64,000 nucleotides of DNA from Streptomyces sp. NBC_01471 (GTDB lineage Bacteria > Actinomycetota > Actinomycetes > Streptomycetales > Streptomycetaceae). Both the position numbers and the translations under genes were made by a program. The notes under the pieces were generated by a model. The model did not search any database, was not told the origin of the DNA, and worked only from the letters and a program-made list of their open reading frames with translations. This document shows positions 41,377 to 51,506 of this stretch, in pieces. The DNA is taken from positions 2,335,001 through 2,399,000 of the forward strand of contig NZ_CP109450.1 of the NCBI RefSeq assembly GCF_041438865.1, read 5' to 3'. Every line of letters begins with the position of its first letter. Position 1 is the first letter of the stretch.

Positions 41377-43734
41377 GTGACCATCGCGCCCACCGCACCT
41401 GTCTCCGAGCAGGTGGCGGATGCCCCGGGAACCGTACTGCTGCGGACCCTGACCGACCTCACCGCCGATCTCACCGACACCGACCCGGGCCGGGTCGCCG
41501 CTGCCGCCCTGCGCGGACGCAACGCCGCGTCGGACGAGGCCGAGCTGCGGGAGCTGGCCACCGAGGCGGCCGCGGGTCTCATCTCCGAGGACCCCGCGTA
41601 CTCGCGGCTGGCCGCCAGGCTGCTCACCCGCACCATCGCGGACGAGGCGGCGGGACAGGGCGCGGTGTCGTTCTCCTCGTCGGTCGCCGTCGGACACCGC
41701 GAGGGCCTGATCGCCGACCGCACGGCCGCGTTCGTGAAGCTCCACTCGGCCCGGCTCGACGCGACCATCGACACCGAAGCCGACGACCGCTTCGGATACT
41801 TCGGGCTGCGCACCCTCTACAGCCGCTACCTGCTGCGCCACCCGATCACCCGCCAGGTGATCGAGACCCCCCAGCACTTCATGCTCCGGGTCGCCTGCGG
41901 CCTGGCCGCCGACGAATCGGCCGGCGCCCTGGCGGAGGTCGGCTCGCTGTACGGGCTGATGAGCCGCCTCGACTATCTGCCCTCGTCCCCCACTCTCTTC
42001 AACTCGGGCACCCGGCACCCGCAGATGTCCTCCTGCTATCTGCTGGACTCGCCGCTCGACCAGCTGGACTCGATCTACGGGCGCTACCACGAGGTGGCGC
42101 GCCTGTCGAAGCACGCGGGCGGCATCGGTCTCTCGTACTCCCGCATCCGCTCCCGCGGTTCGCTGATCCGCGGCACCAACGGGCACTCCAACGGCATCGT
42201 CCCCTTCCTCAAGACCCTCGACGCCTCGGTCGCGGCGGTGAACCAGGGCGGCCGGCGCAAGGGCGCCGCAGCCGTCTACCTGGAGACCTGGCACTCGGAC
42301 ATCGAGGAGTTCCTGGAGCTGCGCGACAACACCGGTGAGGACGCCCGGCGTACGCACAACCTCAACCTGGCCCACTGGGTGCCCGACGAGTTCATGCGCC
42401 GGGTCGACACGGACGGCACCTGGTCGCTGTTCTCGCCCGCCGATGTACCGGAGCTGACCGATCTGTGGGGCGACGCCTTCGACGCCGCGTACCGCAAGGC
42501 GGAGGCCGACGGGCTGGCCAGGAAGACCATCCCGGCGCGGGAGCTGTACGGGCGGATGATGCGCACCCTCGCACAGACCGGCCAGGGCTGGATGACCTTC
42601 AAGGACGCGTCGAACCGTACGGCCAACCAGACCGCCGAGCCCGGCTCCGTCGTCCACTCGTCGAACCTGTGCACCGAGATCCTGGAGGTGACGGACGACG
42701 GCGAGACCGCCGTCTGCAACCTGGGCTCGGTCAACGTCGGCGCGTTCGTCTCCGGCGGCTCGCTCGACTGGGAGCGCCTCGACGCGACCGTCCGCACCGC
42801 GGTCACCTTCCTCGACCGGGTCGTGGACATCAACTTCTACCCGACCGAGCAGGCGGGCCGCTCCAACGCCAAGTGGCGCCCGGTGGGCCTGGGCCTGATG
42901 GGGCTCCAGGACGTCTTCTTCCAGCTGCGGCTGCCCTTCGACTCCCCGCAGGCGAAGGCGCTCTCCACGCGGATCTCCGAGCGGATCATGCTCGCCGCGT
43001 ACGAGGCGTCCTGCGACCTCGCCGAGAGGAGCGGACCGCTCCCCGCCTGGGAGAAGACCCGTGCGGCGCGTGGTGTGCTGCACCCCGACCACTACGCGAC
43101 CGAGCTCACCTGGCCGGAGCGCTGGGACGCGCTGCGCGCCCGGATCGCGAAGACCGGGATGCGCAACTCGCTGCTCCTCGCCATCGCTCCGACCGCCACC
43201 ATCGCCTCGATCGCCGGGGTGTACGAGTGCATCGAGCCGCAGGTCTCCAACCTCTTCAAGCGCGAGACGCTCTCCGGTGAATTCCTCCAGGTCAACGCGT
43301 ACTTGGTGAACGAGCTGAAGGAACTGGGCGTCTGGGACGCGCAGTCCCGCGAGGCGCTGCGCGAGGCCAGCGGGTCGGTGCAGGGCTTCAGCTGGATCCC
43401 CGAGGAGGTCCGGGCGCTGTACCGCACGGCGTGGGAGATCCCGCAGCGCGGTCTGATCGACATGGCCGCGGCCCGTACCCCGTACATCGACCAGAGCCAG
43501 TCGCTGAACCTCTTCCTGGAGACGCCCACCATCGGGAAGCTCTCCTCGATGTACGCGTACGCGTGGAAGCAGGGCATCAAGACCACGTACTACCTGCGCT
43601 CGCGTCCGGCGACGCGCATCGCGCGGGCGGCGCGCTCCGCCACCGTCCCCGCCCAGCAGGCACCGGCCGCCGCCGACGCGGACGCCATCGCCTGCTCCCT
43701 TGAGAACCCCGAGTCCTGCGAGGCCTGCCAGTAA
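41377..43734 (+). CDS. nrdA: Class Ia ribonucleotide reductase alpha subunit
   Basis: 785 aa from a GTG at 41377 (GAGGGAGA ahead). Reduces NDPs to dNDPs. Active-site cysteines: SSCYLLDSP (first redox Cys), SSNLCTEILEV (thiyl radical Cys) and AVCNLGSVNV (second redox Cys). The C-terminal tail ends CSLENPESCEACQ, the thioredoxin-accessible pair. The N-terminal ~95 residues look like a degenerate ATP-cone. Stop and nrdB start overlap by one base (TAATG). Repressed by B12 through the upstream riboswitch. Confidence 0.94.
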   Translation: MTIAPTAPVSEQVADAPGTVLLRTLTDLTADLTDTDPGRVAAAALRGRNAASDEAELRELATEAAAGLISEDPAYSRLAARLLTRTIADEAAGQGAVSFSSSVAVGHREGLIADRTAAFVKLHSARLDATIDTEADDRFGYFGLRTLYSRYLLRHPITRQVIETPQHFMLRVACGLAADESAGALAEVGSLYGLMSRLDYLPSSPTLFNSGTRHPQMSSCYLLDSPLDQLDSIYGRYHEVARLSKHAGGIGLSYSRIRSRGSLIRGTNGHSNGIVPFLKTLDASVAAVNQGGRRKGAAAVYLETWHSDIEEFLELRDNTGEDARRTHNLNLAHWVPDEFMRRVDTDGTWSLFSPADVPELTDLWGDAFDAAYRKAEADGLARKTIPARELYGRMMRTLAQTGQGWMTFKDASNRTANQTAEPGSVVHSSNLCTEILEVTDDGETAVCNLGSVNVGAFVSGGSLDWERLDATVRTAVTFLDRVVDINFYPTEQAGRSNAKWRPVGLGLMGLQDVFFQLRLPFDSPQAKALSTRISERIMLAAYEASCDLAERSGPLPAWEKTRAARGVLHPDHYATELTWPERWDALRARIAKTGMRNSLLLAIAPTATIASIAGVYECIEPQVSNLFKRETLSGEFLQVNAYLVNELKELGVWDAQSREALREASGSVQGFSWIPEEVRALYRTAWEIPQRGLIDMAAARTPYIDQSQSLNLFLETPTIGKLSSMYAYAWKQGIKTTYYLRSRPATRIARAARSATVPAQQAPAAADADAIACSLENPESCEACQ

Positions 43735-44759
43735 TGAGTGACGAACCCCAGAAGACCGCGAAGAACCTGCTCGACCCGGGCTTCGAACTGACCCTGCGTC
43801 CGATGCGCTACCCGGACTTCTACGAGCGCTACCGCGACGCGATCAAGAACACCTGGACGGTCGAGGAGGTCGACCTCCACTCGGACGTGACCGACCTGGG
43901 CAAGCTCTCGCCGGGTGAGCAGCACATGATCGGCCGGCTGGTCGCGTTCTTCGCGACGGGCGACTCGATCGTTTCCAACAACCTGGTGCTGACGCTCTAC
44001 AAGCACATCAACTCCCCCGAGGCGCGGCTGTACCTCTCGCGCCAGCTGTTCGAGGAGGCCGTGCACGTCCAGTTCTATCTGACGCTGCTCGACACCTATC
44101 TCCCCGACCCGGAGGACCGTGCGGCGGCCTTCGACGCGGTCGAGGAGATCCCCTCCATCCGTGAGAAGGCGCAGTTCTGCTTCCGGTGGATGGACTCGGT
44201 CGAGAAGATCGACCAGCTGGAGACGCAGGCGGACCGCCGCCGCTTCCTGCTGAACCTGATCTGCTTCGCCGCGTGCATCGAGGGGCTGTTCTTCTACGGG
44301 GCCTTCGCGTACGTGTACTGGTTCCGCTCGCGGGGGCTGTTGCACGGTCTCGCGACCGGCACCAACTGGGTGTTCCGCGACGAGACCATGCACATGAACT
44401 TCGCGTTCGAGGTGGTCGACACGGTCCGCAAGGAGGAGCCCGAGCTCTTCGACGACGCGCTGCGCCAGCAGGTCACCGACATGATGCGCGAAGCGGTCGA
44501 GGCTGAGCTGCAGTTCGGCCGGGACCTGTGCGGCGACGGGCTGCCGGGGATGAACACCGAGTCGATGCGCGAGTACCTCCAGTGCGTGGCCGACCAGCGG
44601 CTGACCCGGCTGGGCTTCGCCCCGGTGTACGGCTCGGAGAACCCGTTCTCCTTCATGGAGCTGCAGGGTGTGCAGGAGCTGACGAACTTCTTCGAACGGC
44701 GCCCTTCGGCGTACCAGGTCGCGGTCGAGGGTTCGGTCTCCTTCGACGACGACTTCTGA
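43734..44759 (+). CDS. nrdB: Class Ia ribonucleotide reductase beta subunit
   Basis: 341 aa. Carries the di-iron/tyrosyl radical cofactor. Metal ligands and Tyr are in LFEEAVHVQFY (E-x2-H-x3-Y); the second half is CIEGLFFYGAF (Glu) and FRDETMHMNFAF (E-x2-H). C-terminal SFDDDF is the peptide that docks on NrdA. A perfect terminator follows at 44810. In S. coelicolor an AraC-like gene, nrdS, follows nrdB; it is not found here. Confidence 0.94.
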   Translation: MSDEPQKTAKNLLDPGFELTLRPMRYPDFYERYRDAIKNTWTVEEVDLHSDVTDLGKLSPGEQHMIGRLVAFFATGDSIVSNNLVLTLYKHINSPEARLYLSRQLFEEAVHVQFYLTLLDTYLPDPEDRAAAFDAVEEIPSIREKAQFCFRWMDSVEKIDQLETQADRRRFLLNLICFAACIEGLFFYGAFAYVYWFRSRGLLHGLATGTNWVFRDETMHMNFAFEVVDTVRKEEPELFDDALRQQVTDMMREAVEAELQFGRDLCGDGLPGMNTESMREYLQCVADQRLTRLGFAPVYGSENPFSFMELQGVQELTNFFERRPSAYQVAVEGSVSFDDDF

Positions 44760-44809
44760 TCCGTTCGGGGACGGCAGGAGTCAGGGAAAGCAGGGGAACG
44801 ACCACGGCT

Positions 44810-44847
44810 GCGGGGCTGTCCCGGGATACGTCCCGGGACAGCCCCGC
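44810..44847 (+). terminator. Terminator of nrdAB
   Basis: A 17-bp perfect stem (left arm 44810-44826, right arm 44831-44847) around a TACG loop. Confidence 0.9.
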
Positions 44848-44892
44848 GGTCTTCGGTCGGCGATCGGCGAACTCCGCACCCGAACGCCCTGG

Positions 44893-45369
44893 GTGAGCAA
44901 GGGGGCCGTCCACCATCACTTCCCCGACAAGCGGTCGATCTTCGACGAGGTCTTCCGCGAGAGTCAGCGGGCCGTGATGGCGCAGGTCGCGGAGGCCGCA
45001 TCGGCCGAAGGGGCGTCTCCGTGGGCGCTCGCGGAGTCCTCGGCCCGGGCCTTCCTGCGCAGCTTCGAGACCGACGCGGACAAGAGGCCCCTGCTGCGGC
45101 AGTCGGCCGGGGTCCTCGGCGCCGAACGCTGCCGCAGGATCGACGAAGAGCTGGCGCTGCCGCAGATGCGCTTCCTGCTGGAACTGCTGGACGAGCGCGG
45201 TGAACCGCAGCCCGCCGACCTGGACGCCGCGGCAACCGTGATCTTCCGCATGCTCTGCGAGGCAGCGACATCGGTGGCCTTCGCCCGTGCCCCCGGGAAG
45301 GCGGCTCGCGAGGCCGGGCAGGTCGTCATCCACCTGCTCTCGGGGCTGCGCAGGCCTGCGGGGTCATGA
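44893..45369 (+). pseudogene. TetR-family regulator lacking its first HTH helix
   Basis: 158 codons from a GTG at 44893. It begins exactly at the recognition helix (VSKGAVHHHFPDKRSIFDEV) and continues with a full TetR ligand domain. The upstream frame (IGELRTRTPW) does not resemble the missing ~35 residues, and the nrdAB terminator sits there, so the 5' end has been deleted. It occupies the place of nrdS. Confidence 0.7.
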
Positions 45370-45372
45370 AAA

Positions 45373-45416
45373 CGGTCCTGTGACCGCGGCCGTCGGCGGC
45401 CGGGGTCACAGGACCG
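45373..45416. terminator. Bidirectional terminator between convergent genes
   Basis: A 13-bp perfect stem (CGGTCCTGTGACC / GGTCACAGGACCG) with an 18-base loop, between the TetR remnant and the secreted protein gene. Confidence 0.75.
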
Positions 45417-45447
45417 GATGACTCTTCAGCTGTTGCCGGCAGCGGAA

Positions 45448-46224
45448 CTAGCGCAGTTTCACCGCGTCACCGGCGGAAGTGATCGCCATGGTCGTGTGCG
45501 TACCGGAGAAGTTCCAGCGCCAGGTGCCCGACGCGGTCGCCGTGACCGTGGTGCTCAGGGTGCCCGTGGAGCTGGTCTGCACCGTCTTGACCGTCGAGTA
45601 GCCCGCCGCACCCGTCTTCTTGAACTGAAGCCTCACGTTCTGCTTCGAGTAACCGTGGTACTTGAGGTCGTTCCAGTTGGCCCGTGCGAGCTTGCCCCTG
45701 ACGGTGAGCTTGGCCCCCTTGGCGACGGGCTCGGGGGTGGCGTCGGTGGTGAGCGTCGACGCGCGCTTGAAGTCGAAGTGCGCGAGGCTGTCGTGGATCC
45801 AGTAGTCACCGTCCTTCGCCTGGACGGTGGCGTTGACCTGCCAGGTGCCGGCGAGTTCGTTGGGGTCGATGTCCACGGACGACTTGAACGAGCCAGGACG
45901 CACCTGGAAGGTCTCGGTGCAGACCGATGTCGTGCTGTTCGACTTGTGACAGCTGTTCCCGGTCCAGTCCCCGACGCCGTAGCCGTTCTTCGAGTTGAAG
46001 ATGCTGACCCGGCTGAGGCCCTTCACCCCTGAGTTGTCCTTGACCGTGAAGGTGACCGGAAACGTCTTGACGTCATGCACCCCCACAATGACGTTGCCCC
46101 CGTTGTTCACCACGGTCTTCGTGACCCTGATGTCCCCCTTGCCCTCGGCGTGAGCCGCCGGAGCCCCCAGTACCACCAGAGCCGCGACACCGGATGCCGC
46201 GGCCAACAGCGCAGTTCTGCGCAT
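45448..46224 (-). CDS. Secreted beta-rich protein (DUF5707-like)
   Basis: 258 aa. Sec signal peptide MRRTALLAAASGVAALVVLG and APAAHA cleavage. The mature part is rich in Thr/Val/Lys with two Cys (NSCHKSNSTTSVC) and two Ig-like beta repeats, the second being LTVRGKLARANWNDLKYHGY, then VRLQFKKTGAAGYSTVKTVQ. Resembles Streptomyces secreted proteins that I recall as DUF5707 or 'calcium-binding'; no Ca-binding loop is evident. AGGAGGG precedes the ATG. Function unknown. Confidence 0.75.
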   Translation of the reverse strand: MRRTALLAAASGVAALVVLGAPAAHAEGKGDIRVTKTVVNNGGNVIVGVHDVKTFPVTFTVKDNSGVKGLSRVSIFNSKNGYGVGDWTGNSCHKSNSTTSVCTETFQVRPGSFKSSVDIDPNELAGTWQVNATVQAKDGDYWIHDSLAHFDFKRASTLTTDATPEPVAKGAKLTVRGKLARANWNDLKYHGYSKQNVRLQFKKTGAAGYSTVKTVQTSSTGTLSTTVTATASGTWRWNFSGTHTTMAITSAGDAVKLR

Positions 46225-46486
46225 GTCCCCTCCTTGATACTTCAACTGACGAAGCACAGAGTAAGGCCGGCCGGTCAGCCGCGCGGGCCGAGGCGGCGGC
46301 CGGTGCACCGCCCGTGCGCGGCCCGCCGCCCTCCCGGACGCGGGCTGACACCTCTCCGTACGGACGGCCAGCCGTCCGACGTCACACGTCAGCTTTGTCC
46401 AAGAGCACGCACCTCTCGTCCATGGACATGTCATCCGGTCCCCGTGAAGGTCGGGGCACCAGCCCTACGGAAGGACGTGGACGATC

Positions 46487-48397
46487 ATGCGGATGGCAAG
46501 CCGACATTCCGCGGCCGTGGCCCTGGCGGCAGTTGCCGCGCTGTGTGCGGCGGTGCTGCCGGTGCGGAGCGCGGCGGCCGGGGAGACAGCCGGCGGCGCA
46601 CCGCCCGAGGTGCTGCCCGCGCTGAGTGAATGGCACGGTGAGGCGGGCCGGTTCACGCTGACCGGGCGCGCCCGCATCGTGCTGCGGGGCACGGACCACC
46701 GTACGGACACCGACGCCGGACGCTTCGCCGGCGAGCTGACAGGACACCACCGGGTCACCCACGGCGCGGCCCGGGACGGCGATGTCGTACTGGCCCGACA
46801 GCCTTCCCTCCAGGACCGGCTGGGCAAGGAGGGCTACCGCATCTCGGTGGGCGACCGGGTGACCGTGACCGCGGCCACCTCCACCGGTGTCTTCTACGGC
46901 ACTCGCACCGTGCTCCAGCTCCTGAACGACGACAGCCGGGCGGCCCGCGGCTCCGCCACCGACATCCCCGCGTACCGCGAGCGCGGTGTCGGCGTGTGCG
47001 CCTGCTACATCCACGTCTCCGTCCCGTGGTTCGAGCGGCTCATGAAGGACATGGCGTCCCAGAAGCTCAACCAGCTCTGGATCGAGGCCAAGGTCAGGAG
47101 CGACGTCGACCCGGAGACCGCCTTCTGGGGCTACTACACCAAGACGGAGGTCCGGCAGCTGGCCGCGCTGGCGGCGAAGTACCACATCGAGCTGGTCCCC
47201 GAGATCAACTCCCCAGGCCACATGGACCCGTATCTGAAGAACCACCCCGAGCTCCAGCTCAAGGACAAGAACGGGGTGCCGTCACCGACCCGGCTGGACA
47301 TCTCCGGGCCGGCGGCGCTGACCTACTACACCTCGCTGGTCGACGAGGCGCTGAAGGCCTGGGGCGCCAAGCAGTGGCACATGGGCGCGGACGAGTACAT
47401 GATCGGCTCCGCGTACCCCGACTACCCGCAGCTGCGGGCCGAGGCGGTGAAGCGGTTCGGCGCCGGAGCGACCCCGGACGATCTCTTCACCGACTTCATC
47501 AACCGGGTCAACTCCCATGTGAAGGCCGCCGGACACCCGCTGCGCATCTGGAACGACGGGCTGACCGGCAAGAACTCGGCCGTCCCGCTCGACCGTGACG
47601 TCACCGTCGAGCACTGGACCAGCGGCGGCACCATGGAGACGCCGTCCCAGCTCATCGCCGAGGGCCGTCCCGTGATGAACTCCGCGTACTCGCTCTATCT
47701 CGTACGCGGCGGCTACACGACGCAGACCCAGCGGCTGTACGACAGCGACTGGTCCCCGCTGGAGTTCGAAGGCCAGACCCTGGCGTCGAAGCCCGCCAAT
47801 CTGACGGGCGCGAAGATCTCCCTCTGGCCGGACAGCGCGGCGGCCGAGACCGAGAACGAGGTCGAGGCCAAGACCTTCATGCCGCTGCGGTTCATCGCGC
47901 AGGCGACCTGGGGCGGGCCGAAGCCGAGCCCGACGTACGCCGGTTTCGAGGCGCTCGCGAAGAAGATCGGGCACGCCCCGGGCTGGTCGGACACCGACCG
48001 TACGCCGGTCGCCGACGGCACCTACAAGCTGACGGCCGAGGACCACAAGACCCTTGCCCCGGCGGCCGGTTCTGACGTGGTGTTCGGAACGGACCCGTCC
48101 GCGGCCTGGACGCTGAAGGCCACCGACGACGGCTACTACACCCTGACGTCGGCCACCGGCCAGTGCCTGGAGGACAACCGGGGCGAGCTGCACACCGGGG
48201 CTCCGCTCGATGTGGGCTCGGAGCTCTCGGTGAACACCTGCTCGGCGGACTCACGCACCCAGCGCTGGCAGCTGGAGCGCTCGGCCGGCGGCCTGCTGAT
48301 CCGCAACGCCGTCTCCCAGCTCGCCGTCGGCGAACGGGCTCCGGACGGCGCCGCGGTCCAGTCGCTGCGCGGTCAGACGTTCGGAACGGTCTCGTAG
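46487..48397 (+). CDS. Secreted GH20 beta-N-acetylhexosaminidase with C-terminal carbohydrate-binding domain
   Basis: 636 aa. Signal peptide to about residue 31 ([18 protein letters not shown]). GH20b-like domain, then the catalytic barrel: [34 protein letters not shown] and the catalytic Asp-Glu pair in WHMGADEYM. The last ~130 residues form a ricin-like trefoil ([26 protein letters not shown]). Releases GlcNAc from chitin oligomers outside the cell, feeding the Das system. Its 3' end overlaps def by 25 bp tail-to-tail. No clear dre was found upstream. Confidence 0.88.
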   Translation: MRMASRHSAAVALAAVAALCAAVLPVRSAAAGETAGGAPPEVLPALSEWHGEAGRFTLTGRARIVLRGTDHRTDTDAGRFAGELTGHHRVTHGAARDGDVVLARQPSLQDRLGKEGYRISVGDRVTVTAATSTGVFYGTRTVLQLLNDDSRAARGSATDIPAYRERGVGVCACYIHVSVPWFERLMKDMASQKLNQLWIEAKVRSDVDPETAFWGYYTKTEVRQLAALAAKYHIELVPEINSPGHMDPYLKNHPELQLKDKNGVPSPTRLDISGPAALTYYTSLVDEALKAWGAKQWHMGADEYMIGSAYPDYPQLRAEAVKRFGAGATPDDLFTDFINRVNSHVKAAGHPLRIWNDGLTGKNSAVPLDRDVTVEHWTSGGTMETPSQLIAEGRPVMNSAYSLYLVRGGYTTQTQRLYDSDWSPLEFEGQTLASKPANLTGAKISLWPDSAAAETENEVEAKTFMPLRFIAQATWGGPKPSPTYAGFEALAKKIGHAPGWSDTDRTPVADGTYKLTAEDHKTLAPAAGSDVVFGTDPSAAWTLKATDDGYYTLTSATGQCLEDNRGELHTGAPLDVGSELSVNTCSADSRTQRWQLERSAGGLLIRNAVSQLAVGERAPDGAAVQSLRGQTFGTVS

Positions 48398-49002
48398 CGC
48401 GGCGTGCCCTCTTCCATCTGCCGGAGCGCGTCCTTGCGGTCGCGCTTCGACAGGCGGTCGATGTACAGGTAGCCGTGCAGGTGGTCCGTCTCGTGCTGGA
48501 GGCAGCGGGCGAAGTAGCCGGTGCCGCGCAGCTTCACCGGGTTGCCCTCGGCGTCCTGGCCGGTGACCTCGGCGTAGTCGGGGCGGGCCAGCTCGGCGTA
48601 CGCGGTCGGGACGGAGAGGCAGCCCTCGTTGGACTCGTCGAGGTGGCGGCGCTCGGCCGGGGTCTCGGTGAGTACCGGGTTGCAGACGGCTCCGACGTGG
48701 CGCTGCCCGTCGTCGTCGAGGCAGTCGTAGACGAAGACCTTGAGGTCGACACCGATCTGGTTCGCGGCCAGGCCCACGCCCTCGGCGGCCTTCTGGCTGG
48801 CGAACATGTCGTCGATCAGCTGGGCGAGCTCGGCGTCGAACGACGTGACGTCCTTGCACTCCCGGTGGAGGACGGGGTTGCCCACGACGGTGATGGGACG
48901 GGCGGTGCCACGGGCGCGGTGGGCCTCCTCGCGCTCCTCGCAGTCCTCGGTGTCCACGACGAAACCGTCATTGACCTGCTGGTCCGTCTGCTGCTGCGAC
49001 AT
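48373..49002 (-). CDS. def: Peptide deformylase
   Basis: 209 aa. The three motifs are [17 protein letters not shown] and QHETDHLHG (metal His-x3-His with catalytic Glu). An N-terminal ~30-residue acidic extension ([17 protein letters not shown]) precedes the usual [10 protein letters not shown] start. Removes formyl from nascent chains. AGGAAGG lies upstream of the ATG. Extended paralogues exist in Streptomyces, so it need not be the only deformylase. Confidence 0.92.
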   Translation of the reverse strand: MSQQQTDQQVNDGFVVDTEDCEEREEAHRARGTARPITVVGNPVLHRECKDVTSFDAELAQLIDDMFASQKAAEGVGLAANQIGVDLKVFVYDCLDDDGQRHVGAVCNPVLTETPAERRHLDESNEGCLSVPTAYAELARPDYAEVTGQDAEGNPVKLRGTGYFARCLQHETDHLHGYLYIDRLSKRDRKDALRQMEEGTPRYETVPNV

Positions 49003-49079
49003 GTCCGCCGTACGCCTTCCTCAAAAACCCGGATCGATCCCGTACAGCCTAACGGGCCGTCCAGCAATAGGGAGCGGGC

Positions 49080-50063
49080 TCAGCAGACCTCTTCGAGGTC
49101 CCGCCACTCGCGGCTGTCCGGACTGTCCGCGACCCAGCCGTCGAGCAGTCCGCGCACCAGTCCCGCCGGGGCGGCTATGCCGCACTCGCGCTCGGCGACC
49201 CAGAGGCCGCCGGCCGTGCGGTGGCCGAGCGGGCCGGGGTGGCCGGGCTCACTGTGGTCGTGCGGGTCGGGGCGCTGCTCCCCGTCGCCCTCGTCGCTCT
49301 CCATCTCCGACTCGGAGCAGGCGCGGCAGAGCAGCCGGACGGAGGACGACCAGTCCTCGGCGGCGAAGCCCGCGTCGGCGGCCAGCTGTTCCAGGGCGTC
49401 CCGGTCCTCCTCGGTCGCCGCTTCGAGCAGCACCACCCAGGTCGGCACCGGCGAGGGCGCCCACAGCTCGATCTCGTCGAACACGGGGTAGGAGGGGCCC
49501 GCTGCGGTGACGCGCTCGCCGTGCGGGACGCCGTCGTGCAGGACGACCTCGCCCCAGCGCCTGCCGGAGGACGGCAGCGGGATGGAGAGCACCTCGATCC
49601 GGGCGGGGTCGAGCCTGCGGCCCCAGACCACCTCGGCCTCCCCTTCCGGGGAGAGCCGCACGGCGGCCGAGCCGAGGTCCATACCGAGCGGCTCGCCGCT
49701 GGCCGCGGGCTCGCCCGGGACCCGCAGCCCGTACGCCTGCCAGGCCCGGCGGGCCAGCGGCCAGTCCTGCAGCGCGGTGGCCGCGATCCCGACGTTCCAC
49801 CAGTCCGGGGCGCCCGCCTCGCGGTCCAGCAGCGCCACGGCGCGCAGCCCCGCGGTCCGTGCCCGGTCCCAGTCGTGCCGGAACTTGTGCAGCAGGGCCA
49901 GATTGAACCAGGACTCGGAGAGCCACGGTTCCAGATCGGCCGCGCGGGTGAGGAGCGCTCCCGCGTCCTCGTACCGACCGTCGCCGATCAGCGTGAACGC
50001 GCGGTCCGTGGCCTGCCGCCAGGATGCGGAGGGCCGATGCCGTACCTTCCCGAAGATCCTCAC
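49080..50063 (-). CDS. Tetratricopeptide-repeat protein
   Basis: 327 aa from a GTG at 50063 (GGCGGGA ahead). N-terminal TPR pairs at about 15-120 (AFTLIGDGRYEDAGALLTRA, LSESWFNLALLHKFRHDWDR, WWNVGIAATALQDWPLARRA) precede a beta region and an acidic Cys/His segment (CRACSESEMESDEGDGEQRP). Cytoplasmic. Conserved in Streptomyces at this place; role unknown. Confidence 0.8.
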   Translation of the reverse strand: MRIFGKVRHRPSASWRQATDRAFTLIGDGRYEDAGALLTRAADLEPWLSESWFNLALLHKFRHDWDRARTAGLRAVALLDREAGAPDWWNVGIAATALQDWPLARRAWQAYGLRVPGEPAASGEPLGMDLGSAAVRLSPEGEAEVVWGRRLDPARIEVLSIPLPSSGRRWGEVVLHDGVPHGERVTAAGPSYPVFDEIELWAPSPVPTWVVLLEAATEEDRDALEQLAADAGFAAEDWSSSVRLLCRACSESEMESDEGDGEQRPDPHDHSEPGHPGPLGHRTAGGLWVAERECGIAAPAGLVRGLLDGWVADSPDSREWRDLEEVC

Positions 50064-50216
50064 GATTCCCGCCTGCCGGTCGCTGAAAGGACTCTGCTTC
50101 CGGGCTCCGATTCCCCCGGACACCCTCTCTTCGCATCCAACCATGCCCAGTCGGAGCGGCGCTCATTACCCATCGGTTACCCGCTCCGGGGCCCGGATTC
50201 CGCTCCCGGGACACCG

Positions 50217-51506
50217 TCAGGCGACACCGCCCCGGGAGAGCACACGGGCGAGGGATTCCACGACTTCCGGCTGGTAGTCGTGGCCGGTGCCCAGGCGCAG
50301 CCGCTCCAGCACACCCAGCGGACCGCCCGCACCTCTCACTTCTTCATTTTCCCCGGCCAGGTCCTCGTACGCATTGACGGCCCGCACAATCCGGGCGGTG
50401 AGCGGCTGCTCGCGGTACGGATCCGCCTGCCGCTCCACGATCACGGCGACCCGGGAGTCGACCCCGGTCTGGCGGACCACGGCGCCGCCGAGCAGCGCGA
50501 TCCTGCGCTGTTCGCCCGGTGGCAGCGGTGCGGTGGCGCCGCCCGGGACCGGGTCGACGAGGGAGAGCTGGCCGATGTCGTGCATCAGGGCCGCGTACTC
50601 CAGGACGGTCAGCGCCGGTTCGGAGAGCCCCAGCTCCCGGCCGACGGCGCGGCTGAGCTCGGCGACCCTGCGGGCGTGGCCGTGCGGGGTGTATCCGGCG
50701 ATCTCGGTGGCGCGGGCGAGCGAGGTGATGGTCTGGCGGTAGGTCGTGCGGACCAGGGCTTGGCGGCGGAGCGAGAGCTGGGTGAGCAGGAGCGGCACGG
50801 AGACGACGGGCAGCGCCCACAGCCCCGCCACCGCGACGCCCAGCGCCATCACCACACCGGTGGCGCAGACGGCCGAGCCGATGCCCGCGAGTGCGCGCAG
50901 TTCACCGCCGAGCAGCGGCCCGATGGGGACTCCCCTGTCCGGGCGGGGCCGAGGGCCCGGGGAGGGGCAGCGGGTGCGGGCGTGTGCCAGCGCGGCGGCC
51001 AGGACGGCGTCGCAGAGGGCGGTGAGGCCGAGCAGAAGGATCAGCACGACGGCGTACGAGGGGCCGCGGACCACCCAGGCCGCTGTCCGCCCCGCGCCGC
51101 ACAGGGGCTGGAAGCAGGTGGCGGCGAAGGCGACCGTGAGCACCCGGCGGGCCATGTGGTCCGCGGTGGGGCCGCGGCCGCGCGCGACGTGCGGTGCGGT
51201 GCCCGCGAGCGCGCCGGCCACGACGACGGCGACGACCTGGGGCACACCGTGCACGGTGGGGTGGCCGGCGTTCTGGCCGAGCAGGGCGTAGGCGAGGGCA
51301 CCGGCCGCGCCGAGCGGGGCGGGTTCGCGCTCGCTGCCGGGGCCGGTACGGCGGGTGAGCTCGCCCGCCGCGACGAGTATCCCGAAGGCGAGCGCGGTGG
51401 CCGCGTCGCCGACGCCGTGCCAGAGGGTCCAGCCGAGACCGGCCGCGGCGACCAGGGCGGCGGCGCCGTGGACGAGGCGCACGGCGCAGGGCGTGCGGGC
51501 GCTCAC
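50217..51506 (-). CDS. Membrane protein with HD domain
   Basis: 429 aa. About seven transmembrane helices in the first ~240 residues, then a cytosolic HD hydrolase domain: GHARRVAELS, ALMHDIGQLSL (the HD pair) and a later EQPLTARIVRAVNAYEDL. The GYP motif is absent, unlike its upstream neighbour. Starts at a GTG overlapping the HD-GYP gene stop (GTGA). Perhaps a paired signalling protein; nucleotide substrate unknown. Confidence 0.8.
   Translation of the reverse strand: MSARTPCAVRLVHGAAALVAAAGLGWTLWHGVGDAATALAFGILVAAGELTRRTGPGSEREPAPLGAAGALAYALLGQNAGHPTVHGVPQVVAVVVAGALAGTAPHVARGRGPTADHMARRVLTVAFAATCFQPLCGAGRTAAWVVRGPSYAVVLILLLGLTALCDAVLAAALAHARTRCPSPGPRPRPDRGVPIGPLLGGELRALAGIGSAVCATGVVMALGVAVAGLWALPVVSVPLLLTQLSLRRQALVRTTYRQTITSLARATEIAGYTPHGHARRVAELSRAVGRELGLSEPALTVLEYAALMHDIGQLSLVDPVPGGATAPLPPGEQRRIALLGGAVVRQTGVDSRVAVIVERQADPYREQPLTARIVRAVNAYEDLAGENEEVRGAGGPLGVLERLRLGTGHDYQPEVVESLARVLSRGGVA

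Noticed and set aside
40756-43092. 778-codon minus-strand open frame
   Set aside because: Shadow of nrdA and the riboswitch region, which carry clear motifs on the plus strand.
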